Assembly (NCBI RefSeq): GCF_004912135.1
Contig: NZ_STGU01000004.1
Location: forward strand, 186,001 to 250,000
Direction: 5' to 3'
DNA length: 64,000 nucleotides
Source: Rhizobium rosettiformans W3
GTDB lineage: Bacteria > Pseudomonadota > Alphaproteobacteria > Rhizobiales > Rhizobiaceae
Below are positions 9,801 to 18,434 of the stretch, in pieces. Under the pieces are notes generated by a model, which was given only the letters and a program-made list of their open reading frames with translations, was not told the origin of the DNA and made no database searches. Made by a program: the position numbers and the translations under genes. Positions within the stretch are counted from its first letter, which is position 1; every line of letters begins with the position of its first letter.

Positions 9801-9970
9801 TCGGGTGTACGGGTAAAGCGCACATTCGGGCCCAGCACGAAGGCCTTCTGCCAGACCGGCGTCTCCTCGCGCCCTTCGATCTGGTCGGCTGCCGACTGAT
9901 CGGCGCCTTCCCCCTTGATCTCCCCTAACTGATTGACCTGATACGCGGAATTTGAACGGGGAGGATGCAT
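6881..9970 (-). CDS. ftsK: FtsK/SpoIIIE-type DNA translocase lacking the N-terminal membrane domain
   Basis: 1029-residue DNA translocase. A long Ala/Pro/Gln-rich low-complexity region fills about residues 20-500. The FtsK alpha and beta domains follow, with Walker A GTTGSGKS at about 671-678, Walker [15 protein letters not shown] and [20 protein letters not shown]. The C-terminal gamma winged helix (about 955-1020) contains [19 protein letters not shown], the part that in FtsK reads KOPS and contacts XerD. No hydrophobic helices are visible at the N-terminus, unlike canonical FtsK with four, so this is probably a soluble second copy as found in rhizobia rather than the septum-anchored one. 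The start ATG 9970 is the only good one close to the divergent gene. Confidence 0.88.
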   Translation of the reverse strand: MHPPRSNSAYQVNQLGEIKGEGADQSAADQIEGREETPVWQKAFVLGPNVRFTRTPDRTPAKPETMPAPVAPPSAPVARTTASEQTIRPEAPRQAYAPPVQRAPVTQPRQTSTPTSSVPFAGLPRTGTPAAAPKPEAPRMPASVTLPQPPDAVGARALTYKLRRELARQQAEQAAWEASMAEGATSRDIGTAPQPVQPAPLVQGMRSVLASTQAATVGAAARPVTDNQVPPHLQRSLAQQAEAARLAAQQAMPTVRPPMVRNAFLRTPPLPAAPEPVAAPVATPAQPVANAPAVNTSVPSGFAAWAQMTHPAPGIPQAAATAAPVVTQTEVPAEAQAARLPIASLLSDHIFFEAMIEPLDAPSEIEMVRPVTAQPIRAEHHPLAAPAMQRAAAQAVRTIPAPAAQAPAAMRAEVVRYRPEGLASAVQPVAHLPRKPVFEATPGSVVALYRQVASRDVTAPAVGLSQMPMAAETVAPLEVAVAAPVPAVQSPALPSPAIQARQPLFKAQEALGEGEYELPYLDFLQEPPAQTGTTMSAEALEQSAGLLESVLEDFGIKGEVIDVRPGPVVTLYEFEPAPGVKSSRVIGLSDDIARSMSALSARVAVVPGRNVIGIELPNPVRETVYLRELIETPDYAETRYKLPVCLGKTIGGEPVIAELAKMPHLLVAGTTGSGKSVAINTMILSLLYRFRPDECRLIMVDPKMLELSVYDGIPHLLTPVVTDPKKAVMALKWAVREMEDRYRKMSRLGVRNIDGYNARAAQAREKGETITVSVQTGFDRQSGEIVYEEQELDLSPMPYIVVVVDEMADLMMVAGKEIEGAIQRLAQMARAAGIHLIMATQRPSVDVITGTIKANFPTRVSFQVTSKIDSRTILGEPGAEHLLGQGDMLHMVGGGRIARVHGPFVSDEEVEKVVAHLKLQGRPEYLGTVTEDADEVEEEPEEDTAVFDKGAMGEEDGNDLYDKAVKVVLRDKKCSTSYIQRRLSIGYNKAASLVERMEQEGIVGAANHVGKRAIIVGGREVSGEGDFEG

Positions 9971-10224
9971 CGGAAACCTGAACGCTGGCGGGATACAAGA
10001 ACGCGAAAACGGAGCTATCTGAGTAGAAAATAAAGGTTAACGACCGCTTTCCGTCCGGCAGGAATTTCTAATGAAACAGCCGCCGGAAAAGGGTCATCCC
10101 GACCCCGATGCCGCTGTTGCCAAAGCCGAATTTCGCCCCCCGTCGGAAGATGCGAAGCTTCAAGTTTTTTTCTCGCGCCAACTCGCCGCACGGGCTAAGG
10201 ACGGGGGCGAACAGAAAGCCGGTC

Positions 10225-10614
10225 ATGTCGAAGAAAGAGAAGCCCAGCCCCTTGAAGAAGCTCCTGAAGGCCTGGTCCGCGGCCGGTGCCGAGGATCGCC
10301 AGGCCTTCCTGGATCTGGTCTCGGCCGAAGTGCGCGCACGCAAGCCAGCGCCGGCCACACCCGCCCTGGAGCCGGTGCCCGAGGATGCGGCAAACCTGAT
10401 CGCCAATGGCCGCTATCTGCTGCCCTCGACCATCGAGCGGGTCGAGGCGGTCATGCGCGCGCGAAAACTCTCGCCCTCCGGCGTCATGGCCGAGCTCGGT
10501 TTTTCCAGCCGCGATGCCTCGCTCACCCGCGCGCTTGCCATGAAGGCGGCCTTGCGCCTTTCGGTGATCGCAGCGCTCGCCGACTGGCTTACCGCCCACG
10601 AAGCGGAAGGCTGA
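10225..10614 (+). CDS. Hypothetical basic protein
   Basis: 129 residues from ATG 10225 (MSKKEKPSPLKKLLKAW). It is helical and basic at the N-terminus, with a central PEDAANLIANGRYLLPSTIERV and a C-terminal helix-rich part resembling a small DNA-binding fold (SPSGVMAELGFSSRDASLT), though I cannot name a family. The frame is open for 39 codons upstream, but the lysine-rich start fits better; no strong ribosome site is visible. It ends 10 nt before the IMPACT-family gene on the same strand and could be cotranscribed with it. Confidence 0.6.
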   Translation: MSKKEKPSPLKKLLKAWSAAGAEDRQAFLDLVSAEVRARKPAPATPALEPVPEDAANLIANGRYLLPSTIERVEAVMRARKLSPSGVMAELGFSSRDASLTRALAMKAALRLSVIAALADWLTAHEAEG

Positions 10615-10624
10615 GGTTTAGGCC

Positions 10625-11211
10625 ATGTCCTTCACCCTCCTTGCCCCGTCGATTTCGTTCAGGACATCAAGAAGAGCCGCTTCATCGGCCAGGCCGCGCC
10701 GATATCCGGCGAGGAAGACGCCAAGGCCTTCCTGGCAAAGGTCTCAGATCCCGCCGCCAATCACAATTGCTGGGCCTGGCGCATCGGTCAGGCCTATCGT
10801 TTTTCGGATGATGGCGAACCCTCGGGTACGGCCGGAAAGCCCATCCTCCAGGCGATCGACGGCCAGGATCTCGATGGTGTCATGGTGGTGGTCACCCGCT
10901 TCTTCGGCGGCATCCTGCTCGGCAGTGGCGGGCTTGTGCGCGCCTATGGCGGAACCGCAGCCCAGATGCTCCGTGCAGCCGAAAAGCAGGAGATTATTCC
11001 GATGGTGGCGGGCGAATGCGCCTTGAGCTTTTCGGACCTCGCGCTGGTCAAGGCGCGCCTGACCGCCATCCCGCATCTTTCCCTCGCCGAGACGTTTACG
11101 GCCGAAGGCGTGGATCTCGTGGTGACCCTCCGTGAGGGCGATGAGGACCAGGCGATCAGCCTCGTCCGCGACCTCACCAGCGGCCGGTCGCATCTGACTT
11201 TTCCGGATTGA
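10625..11211 (+). pseudogene. IMPACT/YigZ-family protein, interrupted by a frameshift near codon 8
   Basis: The gene encodes an IMPACT (YigZ) family protein, related to regulators of translation/Gcn2 and of unknown precise bacterial role. From 10651 the frame reads DFVQDIKKSRFIGQAAPI, then NHNCWAWRIG, FSDDGEPSGTAGKP, VVVTRFFGGILLGSGGL and a DUF1949-like C-terminus ending at 11211. In that frame there is no ATG, GTG or TTG before 10882. The only sensible start, ATG 10625 with GAGGT upstream and MSFTLLAP, lies one frame off. Inserting one base between CCG and TC at 10648-10650 (giving CCGGTC) restores MSFTLLAPVDFVQDIKK. So a single-base deletion, real or from sequencing, has disrupted an otherwise intact gene of about 195 codons. 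Confidence 0.85.
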
Positions 11212-11217
11212 GGCGGC

Positions 11218-12042
11218 TTAGCCGTTTTTCTTCTTCGGCATGTCCTGGCTGGACAGCTGCTTCCAGGAATTCTGCTGCGCCAGCATGCCGCGCAGATATT
11301 GCAGGTTGGCCGCAGCCTGCTGCGGGTCGAGCTCCTGCGCCGCCAGCTGCTCGGCTTCCTGGAAGCGTCCCTGCAGGCCGACCACCAGCGCCAGGTTCTG
11401 TCGCACGCGGCTGTCGGCACCCGGCTGTTGCGATGCCTGGCGCAGATAGTCTTCCGCCGTCTTCAGATCACCGGAAAGCACGAAGGACATGCCCATATTG
11501 GACAGCACGCTCGGGTCGTTCGGCTGCATCTGCAGCGCCATGCGGTAGCGCGAGCGCGCTTCGCTCGAGCGGCCGAGCTGGTCGAGCACGGCGCCTTCGG
11601 CCGAATAGAGCCGCCAGTCGGGCCGGTCGGGTGTCTGTGCTCGCTGAATGGTGCCGAGCGCCTTCTCCAGCTGCCCGGCGGCGGCCTGCGCCTTGCCGAG
11701 AGCCGCCAGCACTTCGCGGTCGCTGGGATGGGCGATGGCCACCTGTTGCATCACGGCAAGCGCCTGCGTGTTGCGCCCGGTCATCATCAGGCCGTTGGCA
11801 TAGGAGAGGCCGACATTGCGATCCCGCGGATTGCGCTCATAGGCCTGGCCAATGCCTTCCACGGCGCGGGAAAGCTGCGGTCCGCTCAGCTGGTCAAGCT
11901 GCCGGTTGACCTTCGGGATCGAGCCGGTCGTCAGCTCCTTCTTCGAGGATGCGCAGCCCGAAAGCGTCAGCGCCGCCAGCACGAGGCCGGTCGTGGCCAT
12001 GAACTGCAAACGGTTTGCCAAGCCTGGATTTCGCATGCGCAT
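11218..12042 (-). CDS. TPR lipoprotein, TadD-like
   Basis: 274-residue protein with an N-terminal lipoprotein signal: hydrophobic stretch then lipobox LSGC with Cys30. Tetratricopeptide repeats fill about residues 55-240, for example ALGKAQAAAGQLEKALGTIQ, RYRMALQMQPNDPSVLSNMG and FVLSGDLKTAEDYLRQA. This arrangement matches TadD-type lipoproteins that assist Flp pilus assembly, but no other tad/cpa genes occur here, so the pilus role is uncertain. It would be anchored in the outer or inner membrane facing the periplasm. It converges with the IMPACT-family gene (7 nt between stops). Confidence 0.82.
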   Translation of the reverse strand: MRMRNPGLANRLQFMATTGLVLAALTLSGCASSKKELTTGSIPKVNRQLDQLSGPQLSRAVEGIGQAYERNPRDRNVGLSYANGLMMTGRNTQALAVMQQVAIAHPSDREVLAALGKAQAAAGQLEKALGTIQRAQTPDRPDWRLYSAEGAVLDQLGRSSEARSRYRMALQMQPNDPSVLSNMGMSFVLSGDLKTAEDYLRQASQQPGADSRVRQNLALVVGLQGRFQEAEQLAAQELDPQQAAANLQYLRGMLAQQNSWKQLSSQDMPKKKNG

Positions 12043-12189
12043 GGTGATCGTCCCGAGTTAAATCGTCCTCACCGCCTCTTCAGTCCAGGGCGGCGCAATC
12101 TCCACTCAAGCAATAATCTGTTAACCCTAACGGAGTGTTAATCGGACACTCCCGCGATTCTTCCGCTCGTTTCCCAGAAAGCGTCCACC

Positions 12190-13581
12190 ATGGCTCCGTT
12201 CCAGTATATCGAAAGACCGTCCCCCTTCAGCAGCAAGGGCGGAAAGACGCTTCCGGTCTTCGCCGTCACCCCGGCCCATGTCGAAACCGGCACGCTGGAG
12301 CCACTGGCGCTCGATTGGGCCAAAAAGGCGGGCTTCAAGGCTGATCCTGGCTCGGTGCTGTTGATCCCGACAGCCGAGGGCCATGTTGGCGGAGCTCTCT
12401 TCGGCCTCGGCTCCAACCCCTCGGAAAACCCCTACCTGACGGGCAAGCTGGCGCGCGCGCTGCCGGCCGGCGAATGGCATATCGAAACCGCGCCGCTCAC
12501 CGCCAATCGTCTCCTCCTCGGCTATGGTCTCGGCGCCTACAGCTTCGACCGCTACCGCTCCGAACGCGTCACCGAACCGCGCCTGCTGATCCCGCAGGAT
12601 GCCGACGCCGCCGACATCAAGCGCCAGATATCAGGCGTCTATCTCGCCCGTGACCTGATCAACACGCCCGCCAATGACATGAGCCCGGCCGACATCGAAT
12701 CAGCCGTCCGCCGTCTGGCCGAGCACTACAAGGCCGAGGTCTCCGTCATCACGGGCGACGAACTCCTCGACAAGAACTTCCCCCTCGTCCATGCCGTCGG
12801 TCGCGCCTCCACGGTCGCCCCGCGTCTCATCGAGATGCGTTGGGGCAAGAAGGGCCACCGCAAGGTCACCCTCGTGGGCAAGGGCGTGAGCTTCGACACC
12901 GGCGGCCTCGACATCAAGCCGGCCTCCTCTATGCTGCTGATGAAGAAGGACATGGGCGGTGCAGCCAATGTCCTCGGTCTCGCCTTGATGATCATGGATG
13001 CCAAGCTCAAGGTCGATCTCCATGTCGTCATCCCCGCTGTCGAAAACGCCATCGCCGGCAATGCCTTCCGTCCGGGCGACGTCTACAAAAGCCGCAAGGG
13101 CCTGACCGTCCAGATCGACAACACCGATGCCGAGGGACGTCTGATCCTCGCCGACGCGCTGGCCTATGCCGATGCCGAGGACCCGGAACTGCTGATCGAC
13201 ATGGCGACGCTGACAGGTGCCGCCCGCGTGGCGCTGGGTCCCGATCTGCCGCCCTTCTTCACGGATGACGAAGACCTTGCCCATGGCATCGCCGATGCAA
13301 GCCTCGAGGTCGATGATCCGCTCTGGCGCATGCCACTGCACAAGGGTTACGAGCGCATGCTCAAAGCCCAGATTGCCGATCTGACGAATGCCCCCTCGGG
13401 CGGCATGGCGGGTGCCATCACCGCGGCCCTGTTTTTGAAGCGCTTCGTCTCGCCCGGTCGTCGCTGGGCGCATTTCGATATCTTCGGCTGGTCGCCGACG
13501 GAGCGTGCTCATTCGCCCGTTGGCGGCGAGGCTCAGGCGATCCGGGCGATCTACCGCTACCTCCAGTCCGGCGCCGACTGA
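12190..13581 (+). CDS. M17 family leucyl aminopeptidase-like protein
   Basis: 463-residue cytosolic metallo-aminopeptidase of family M17, releasing N-terminal residues from peptides. Metal and catalytic motifs are present: VGKGVSFDTGGLDIKP (K231 and D236 metal ligands, K243 catalytic) and NTDAEGRLILADAL (D314, E316, R318). The N-terminal domain is shorter than in E. coli PepA. The gene begins at ATG 12190 and is followed by a small MarR-like regulator on the same strand. No sign of damage. Confidence 0.92.
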   Translation: MAPFQYIERPSPFSSKGGKTLPVFAVTPAHVETGTLEPLALDWAKKAGFKADPGSVLLIPTAEGHVGGALFGLGSNPSENPYLTGKLARALPAGEWHIETAPLTANRLLLGYGLGAYSFDRYRSERVTEPRLLIPQDADAADIKRQISGVYLARDLINTPANDMSPADIESAVRRLAEHYKAEVSVITGDELLDKNFPLVHAVGRASTVAPRLIEMRWGKKGHRKVTLVGKGVSFDTGGLDIKPASSMLLMKKDMGGAANVLGLALMIMDAKLKVDLHVVIPAVENAIAGNAFRPGDVYKSRKGLTVQIDNTDAEGRLILADALAYADAEDPELLIDMATLTGAARVALGPDLPPFFTDDEDLAHGIADASLEVDDPLWRMPLHKGYERMLKAQIADLTNAPSGGMAGAITAALFLKRFVSPGRRWAHFDIFGWSPTERAHSPVGGEAQAIRAIYRYLQSGAD

Positions 13582-13673
13582 GTCGGAAGATTGGCTGCCC
13601 TTGCCATATCGTTCCTTTGCCGGAATGATATGGACGAGGGCCCTATGCCCTAACCGCGACAAGGGGGAGGGGC

Positions 13674-14021
13674 ATGGGCCTCGATATGACGGCAACCCAG
13701 GCACTAGGCCTCTGGCACAAGGTGACGCTGGAACAGGTGCAGAGGCAGGGCCCGGATCTTACCATGCGACAGCTGGCCGTCTTGCTCGAGATCTATCTCG
13801 TGCCGCCGCCGCATACCGTCCGCGGCCTTGCCGCGACCCTCAACGTCACCAAGCCGGTGATTACCCGCGCGCTGGATACGCTCGGCGAAATGGGTCTCGT
13901 CGACCGCGTTCGCGACGAGCTCGATCGTCGCAGCGTTATCGTCAAGCGCACCGTCGGCGGCGCGCTGTTTCTGGAAAAATTCGGCGATACCATCATCGCC
14001 AGGGGCCGCTCGCTCGGCTGA
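13674..14021 (+). CDS. MarR-like winged-helix regulator
   Basis: 115 residues with a winged helix-turn-helix: LTMRQLAVLLEIYLVPPPHT, VRGLAATLNVTKPVITRALD as the HTH, and DRRSVIVKRT as the wing. It is shorter than full MarR proteins (about 140) and lacks much of the C-terminal dimerisation helix. GGGGGAGGGGC precedes ATG 13674. The gene ends 12 nt before the NlpC/P60 gene, so the two are probably cotranscribed, suggesting it regulates envelope or peptidase genes nearby, though the target is not visible. Confidence 0.78.
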   Translation: MGLDMTATQALGLWHKVTLEQVQRQGPDLTMRQLAVLLEIYLVPPPHTVRGLAATLNVTKPVITRALDTLGEMGLVDRVRDELDRRSVIVKRTVGGALFLEKFGDTIIARGRSLG

Positions 14022-14033
14022 CGGAGAGTTGAA

Positions 14034-14888
14034 ATGCTTGACCGGCGTCTGCACGCCTTCCGCCCCGATCTTGCCGATCTCGCCCTGAAGGGACAGGTCG
14101 AGGCCGATCGTTTCGTATCCCCTCAACCGGCCATCATCAACCGGCCGGTCGTGGCGCTTCGCCCGAAACCGGATCTGACCATTGGCATCGATACCGAACT
14201 GCTGATGGGCGAGGAGGTCCGGGTTTTCGAGCGAAACAATGGCTGGGCCTGGGTGCAGGCCCTCGATGACGATTATGTCGGTTATCTGCCCGAGGATGCC
14301 CTCGCTCCGGTCGTCGCATCGACCCATGTCGTCACAGCGCCCCGCACCTTCGTCTATTCCGGCGCCGATCTGCGCTTCCCCACGCGCATGGCGCTGTCGA
14401 TGGGAAGCCGGCTAATGATCACAGGTGAGGCGGAGACCCGTGGCACACGCTATCTGCTTCTTGCCGACGGAGGCGCACTCGTCGCCCGACATCTCCGACC
14501 GCTGTCGGAGCCCGTTGTTGCCGACTATGTCTCCGTTGCCGGTCTCTTCCTGGAAACGCCCTATCTCTGGGGCGGCAAGTCGGGCTTCGGCATCGATTGC
14601 TCAGGCCTCGTGCAGCTTTCCATGCGCATGGCAGGCCATAAGGCCCCACGCGACAGCGACATGCAGGCAGTGGGCCTTGGCACACCGATCGAACGGCAGG
14701 ACCTCAAGCGCGGCGATCTCGTCTTCTGGAAAGGGCATGTCGCCATCATGGAAGACGAAACCAGGATGATCCATGCCAACGGCAACACCATGTCCGTAGC
14801 GCGGGAAACGTTGGAAGCGGCCATCGAACGTATCGGCTGGCTGTACGGCACCCCGACCGGTTACCGGCGCCCCGTCGCCGAAACGTGA
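14034..14888 (+). CDS. NlpC/P60 family peptidoglycan endopeptidase with SH3-like domains
   Basis: 284 residues. SH3b-like regions occupy about 30-160 (NNGWAWVQALDDDYVGYLPE), followed by an NlpC/P60 catalytic domain with Cys189 in FGIDCSGLVQ, His235 in GHVAIM and third polar residue His247 in MIHANG. Such enzymes cleave the D-Glu/meso-DAP bond in stem peptides. No classical signal peptide is seen, so the protein may act on imported muropeptides in the cytoplasm, as YkfC-type enzymes do; its neighbour M17 aminopeptidase fits a peptide-recycling role. That pairing is inference. Confidence 0.87.
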   Translation: MLDRRLHAFRPDLADLALKGQVEADRFVSPQPAIINRPVVALRPKPDLTIGIDTELLMGEEVRVFERNNGWAWVQALDDDYVGYLPEDALAPVVASTHVVTAPRTFVYSGADLRFPTRMALSMGSRLMITGEAETRGTRYLLLADGGALVARHLRPLSEPVVADYVSVAGLFLETPYLWGGKSGFGIDCSGLVQLSMRMAGHKAPRDSDMQAVGLGTPIERQDLKRGDLVFWKGHVAIMEDETRMIHANGNTMSVARETLEAAIERIGWLYGTPTGYRRPVAET

Positions 14889-14959
14889 AGAGTTCGGCCT
14901 TGGTGCCGCCACGCCGAATGCTTATATCGGCTGCAGATTTGCTGACGAGAAGATTGCCC

Positions 14960-15346
14960 ATGCTCCCGGCCCGCCGAAAGATTGAGATGCCTGTCACGAC
15001 CGGCCGCAGATGTGCGCCGCTCGCTCTGGCGGTTCTGATGGCATTCGCGGCCGCGCCGGTCCCCGCAGCCGAAGGCATCGCCTGGGGTGCCGCCGGGCAG
15101 GAAAGCTTCAAGGATTTGCCGGGCGTGAAGCCGCAGGATCCGGCCAATCAGTTCGGCGAAGACATGACCTGTGAGACCCGCACGGTCTCTCCCCGTCCGG
15201 GCATCGGCGGCAGGCGCGAACTGCGCGACGTCCTTCCCTATACGGTCTATCGCTGTGAGAAGAACGGCATCGTCTATCAGGGGACCCAGCCACCGCGCAC
15301 CGGCCGCCAGTGGTATCCCGGCGTCAATCCGCGCGTCATCGACTGA
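14960..15346 (+). CDS. Small secreted protein, unknown function
   Basis: 128 residues from ATG 14960. A basic start (LPARRKIEMPVTTGRR) and hydrophobic core LALAVLMAFAAAPVPAAEG form a Sec signal peptide ending near AAEG, leaving a mature periplasmic protein of about 90 residues with two Cys (DMTCETRT and YRCEKN) that may form a disulfide. No recognised domain. The frame is open back to GTG 14885, overlapping the NlpC gene stop, and ATG 14987 is also possible, so the start is uncertain; all options keep the signal peptide. Confidence 0.6.
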   Translation: MLPARRKIEMPVTTGRRCAPLALAVLMAFAAAPVPAAEGIAWGAAGQESFKDLPGVKPQDPANQFGEDMTCETRTVSPRPGIGGRRELRDVLPYTVYRCEKNGIVYQGTQPPRTGRQWYPGVNPRVID

Positions 15347-15380
15347 GCACGCGGCAAGAATCAAAACACGGGATTAGGAC

Positions 15381-15602
15381 TTAGGCCTGATCGTCCTGGC
15401 CGAGCAGTCCGTCGAACACTTCAAGCAGCGCTTCGCTGATCGCGCCGCCGAGCTTGTGTCCCGCATCCCGCAAGCCTTCTTCGTCCATGTCGCGGGCCGC
15501 AAGGGCAAGGGCCGTGCCCTCCTGCGCGACGATTTCCTTGGCGCGTTCGATTGCCCAGAGCGCGAATTCACTACGGCTTTCGATGGCGACGGTCTCGTCC
15601 AT
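15381..15602 (-). CDS. Small acidic protein, unknown function
   Basis: 73 residues, predicted helical and acidic (SEFALWAIERAKEIVAQEGT, then GLRDAGHKLGGAISEALLEV). AAGGA lies upstream of ATG 15602. It has no signal peptide or known motif. It lies downstream of the tRNA-Leu gene on the same strand but a strong terminator (15703-15730) separates them, so it must have its own promoter within 15603-15702. I do not recognise the family. Confidence 0.55.
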   Translation of the reverse strand: MDETVAIESRSEFALWAIERAKEIVAQEGTALALAARDMDEEGLRDAGHKLGGAISEALLEVFDGLLGQDDQA

Positions 15603-15702
15603 GGTCGGTCCTTTTCGGCTGTGCGCGGCCGCTTCTGGAGGGGTCGCTGGGATCGGTCGAAAATGGCTTTACGGCAGGGTTCAAACCCTGTCTGCAGACA
15701 AG

Positions 15703-15730
15703 AAAAAAGCCCGGCAAGCCGGGCTTTTTT
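15703..15730 (-). terminator. Rho-independent terminator after tRNA-Leu
   Basis: AAAAAAGCCCGGC, AA, GCCGGGCTTTTTT: a fully paired stem flanked by A and T runs, hence able to act in both directions. It lies 46 nt past the 3' end of the tRNA on its strand. Confidence 0.9.
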
Positions 15731-15775
15731 AAGTGTTTGAGTATCAGCATAAACCGCTGATCTCAAATCGGAATT

Positions 15776-15862
15776 TGGTGCCCAGAAGAGGACTCGAACC
15801 TCCACACCCTTTCGAGTACCAGCACCTGAAGCTGGCGCGTCTACCAATTCCGCCATCTGGGC
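15776..15862 (-). tRNA. tRNA-Leu (anticodon CAG)
   Basis: The minus strand folds as a class II tRNA of 87 nt including an encoded CCA. The acceptor stem is GCCCAGA with TCTGGGC, and the D-arm contains TGGTAGACGCG. The anticodon stem-loop is CCAGC-TTCAGGT-GCTGG, giving CAG at positions 34-36. A variable arm follows, then GGTTCGAGTCC in the T-arm. No integrase or duplicated 3' end is seen next to it. Confidence 0.97.
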
Positions 15863-16118
15863 GACGAGGAGCCGTGTAAAGGGACTGCTTCGGCCTGTCA
15901 ACCGCCATTTTGAAGTTTTCGTGTCAGTCCGCCGAAAGCGCTTCGAAAGTGCCGCCGACTTGTTGATCGTCGCTCGTCCCGCCGTGTCCCGATCCCTCCT
16001 CCCTGTGCGCTAGAGGCGCCGATGACGGTGTCGTGAAAAAGCCGTGATCCATCCGCTCTAATCTTCCCGTCGGCGCGCCCGGATGCAGGCCCCGCCGGGA
16101 TCGAGACAGGACGAAACG

Positions 16119-16589
16119 ATGAAGACACGCCCCGCTTTCATGGCCTTGGCCCTTGCCGCTGCAGCGCTTTTCACTCCGACGGCCGAGGCGGCCACGCCCC
16201 GACCGGCTCAGCCCTTCGCCGAGCGGCCAGCCGACGTCCAATCCGTCGACCTCGTTTGCGACTTTTCCGGCTGCTACGAGACCTGGGATCGTCCGCCACC
16301 GCCGCGCTACCGGCCACGTCCGCTGCCGCCGCAATATTATCCGCCGTCCGTCTATGACGAACCGCCGGTCTATCGTCCGCGTCCGCGCCCACCCGTCTAT
16401 GTCGAGCCGGGTTACCGCCCGCGGCCCCGTCCGCCGGTTTATGCCGATCCGGGCTACCGTCCGCCGGGTCGCGCCTGGGCACGCCATGTGGATTGGTGCC
16501 TCGATCGCTACCGGTCCTACAATCCCCGCACCAACCAGTTCCTCTCGACGAGCGGATACTACAAGGTCTGCCGTTCGCCCTTCTATTGA
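16119..16589 (+). CDS. BA14K family secreted protein
   Basis: 156 residues with a Sec signal peptide (MKTRPAFMALALAAAALFTP, cleavage near TAEAA). A Pro/Tyr/Arg-rich repeat region built on the unit PRPRPPVYxxPGYRP (about residues 55-118) leads to a C-terminal BA14K signature: HVDWCLDRYRSYNPRTNQFL and SGYYKVCRS with two conserved Cys. BA14K proteins are common in Rhizobiales; the Brucella member is an immunoreactive protein with lectin-like activity reported. It is likely periplasmic or cell-surface. ATG 16119 is chosen because it begins the signal peptide. Confidence 0.9.
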   Translation: MKTRPAFMALALAAAALFTPTAEAATPRPAQPFAERPADVQSVDLVCDFSGCYETWDRPPPPRYRPRPLPPQYYPPSVYDEPPVYRPRPRPPVYVEPGYRPRPRPPVYADPGYRPPGRAWARHVDWCLDRYRSYNPRTNQFLSTSGYYKVCRSPFY

Positions 16590-16634
16590 TCGAATCTACC
16601 GGGGTAAGGCGGCCGCCCGGCCGCCTGTCTCGCT

Positions 16635-16937
16635 TCAAGTGTCTAGACCTTCCTGACGATTCGTTCGATCGACATGGCCCAGATCCCGCTCGGGATCGAT
16701 TGCATCCCGCACCCTCTGCTTGAGCTCCTTCGGCCCCGGAAAGCCGCCGTCGCGCTTGCGCTCCCAGATGACGTCGCCATTCAGATGGATCTCGAAGATC
16801 CCGCCCGTGCCGGGGATCAGCGCCACCTCGCCCAGATCATCGGCAAAGGTATGCAGAAGTTCCTGCGCCATCCAGCCGGAGCGCAGAAGCCAGTTGCACT
16901 GGGTGCAATAGGTGATCGAGATACGGGGCTTTTGCAT
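16635..16937 (-). CDS. SelT/SelW/SelH (Rdx) family protein
   Basis: 100 residues with the thioredoxin-like Rdx fold: the strand ISITYCTQCNWLLR carries the CxxC at C11 and C14, followed by WMAQELLHTFADDLGEVALI and GGIFEIHLNGDVIWERK. Family members are thought to be redox proteins; in this one both positions are Cys, not selenocysteine. It is cytosolic. GTGAGGATG precedes ATG 16937. The C-terminal 20 residues are polar and probably disordered. Confidence 0.88.
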   Translation of the reverse strand: MQKPRISITYCTQCNWLLRSGWMAQELLHTFADDLGEVALIPGTGGIFEIHLNGDVIWERKRDGGFPGPKELKQRVRDAIDPERDLGHVDRTNRQEGLDT

Positions 16938-17057
16938 CAGTCATCCTCACTTCACGGATAAGTTAACCCGTTTAATCAACTTTTCTTGGCGCGTCCAATT
17001 GCCACGGCGCAGCAGTTCCGCCAAGAGGCTCGGGTATCGTCTTTGTGGAGTTTGTTC

Positions 17058-17498
17058 ATGTCCATTGAACCCAACCGTCTTTTCGTTCCCGCTCTCGCGC
17101 CTGTCTACCGCTCGGCCCATGACGGAGTGGAAACCCTCCTGCGTCTGGTGGCCGGTGGCTTCCTCGTCATCCACGGCGCGGGCAAGATCGTCGATCCCTT
17201 CGGCGCCGTCCAGATGGTCGAGGGCCTCGGCTTCTATCCCGGTGTCTTCTGGTCGCCGCTGCTCGCCATCACCGAATTCTTCGGCGGCATCCTGCTCGCG
17301 ATCGGCCTCTTCACCCGTCCGGCCGCCTTTGCCGCCACCATCGTGCTGCTCGTCACGGTCTATTTCCACTGGATCCAGCTCGACCAGGGCTTCTCCGGCG
17401 CGGAAAAATCACTGCTCTGGGCCGCCATGACCGCCTTCTTTGTCATTCGCGGCGGCAACAGCCAGTCGGTGGATGCGCGCCTGTCGAAAACCTTCTGA
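17058..17498 (+). CDS. DoxX family membrane protein
   Basis: 146 residues with four hydrophobic segments, starting LLRLVAGGFLVIHGAGKI and including SPLLAITEFFGGILLAIGLF and AAFAATIVLLVTVYFHW. The DoxX signatures HGAGKI and EFFGGILL are present. The family includes the small subunit of thiosulfate:quinone oxidoreductase and uncharacterised redox-associated proteins; the role here is unknown. GTGGAG at 17045-17050 supports ATG 17058 over upstream in-frame starts. Confidence 0.85.
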   Translation: MSIEPNRLFVPALAPVYRSAHDGVETLLRLVAGGFLVIHGAGKIVDPFGAVQMVEGLGFYPGVFWSPLLAITEFFGGILLAIGLFTRPAAFAATIVLLVTVYFHWIQLDQGFSGAEKSLLWAAMTAFFVIRGGNSQSVDARLSKTF

Positions 17499-17593
17499 TC
17501 AAGGGGGAGGGGCCGGTACCGGCACCCTCCCGTCTTGCCGACAAGACGGCCGCATGCTTTCTCTGGCAAATCCACCGTGAGAGCCGATTCCCC

Positions 17594-18298
17594 ATGCGCG
17601 TTGCCATCGTTGAAAACACCAAAGTGACTGAAGCCGGACAGGTCGGCATTGCTCTTGCCGAGGCAGGTGCAACCCCTGCGACCTTCAGGGCCTTTGCCGG
17701 TGAGCCCTTGCCGGACTTCGATGCGTTTGATGCGCTCGTCGTCTTCGGCGGCGAGCAGAATGCCCGCGACGACGAGAAACATCCCTATCTTCCTGATCTC
17801 GCGCAGTTGATGCGCCGCTTCGGAGACAGCGGCAAGGCGGTGCTCGGCATCTGTCTCGGCAGCCAGCTGCTGGCGCGGGCCTATGGCGGCGAAAACCTGA
17901 TCGGTTCGGCCCCGGAATTCGGCTGGCGCGGCATCGACCGCACGGACGCCGGCAAGGCCGATCCGGTGCTCTCTGCCATGCCTGACAGCTTCCTGTCCTT
18001 CCAGTGGCACGACGACACCTTCACCCTTCCGGAAGGTGCAGCCCATCTCGCGGAAAACGAAGCGGCCCGCCATCAGGCCTTCCGCATCGGCCGCGCGGCC
18101 TATGGCTTTCAGTTCCACTTCGAGGCCAACCGGCATGTCGTCCGCAACTGGATGACCCACTTTCCCGATCTCATCGAGCGCAAGGCGCCCGGCTGGCTTG
18201 GCCGCCATCCGGAGCTGGAACCGACCGATGGCGCCCTTTCCGACGAAGCGGGTCTGGAGATCGCCCGCGCCTGGGTCCGGCAGATCAAGCCGACCTGA
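17594..18298 (+). CDS. Class I glutamine amidotransferase (GATase1) domain protein
   Basis: 234 residues consisting of a single class I glutamine amidotransferase domain. The nucleophile is Cys87 in LGICLGSQLLA, and the catalytic His175/Glu177 are in GFQFHFEANR. The stand-alone architecture resembles GMP-synthase-like amidotransferases or gamma-glutamyl-peptide hydrolases of the PuuD-like group, so it may release ammonia from glutamine for an unknown partner or hydrolyse a gamma-glutamyl compound. No synthetase partner lies next to it. Cytosolic. Confidence 0.85.
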   Translation: MRVAIVENTKVTEAGQVGIALAEAGATPATFRAFAGEPLPDFDAFDALVVFGGEQNARDDEKHPYLPDLAQLMRRFGDSGKAVLGICLGSQLLARAYGGENLIGSAPEFGWRGIDRTDAGKADPVLSAMPDSFLSFQWHDDTFTLPEGAAHLAENEAARHQAFRIGRAAYGFQFHFEANRHVVRNWMTHFPDLIERKAPGWLGRHPELEPTDGALSDEAGLEIARAWVRQIKPT

Positions 18299-18434
18299 GA
18301 GGCGTCCGGGGGGATGGCCTCATCGGCCGGAATTGATCCGGCGTCATCTGCCGCCCTCTTGCGAGGCGCCCGGCCCCGTGCTTAATCGACATTCAATCGA
18401 TTGAGATCGCTTCAGAAACCTGTGGGAGGGGGAC

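Noticed and set aside
8106..9998. A 630-codon second minus-strand frame within the ftsK-type gene
   Set aside because: Composition-driven shadow of the Pro/Ala-rich linker, with no domain; the FtsK frame is continuous through it.
15776..15862. tRNA-Leu as an integration site for a mobile element
   Set aside because: No integrase, no direct repeat of the tRNA 3' end and ordinary genes on both sides.
16973..16985. TTAA-N5-TTAA as a CtrA box before the Rdx gene
   Set aside because: Spacing is 5, not 7; half-sites alone are too common.
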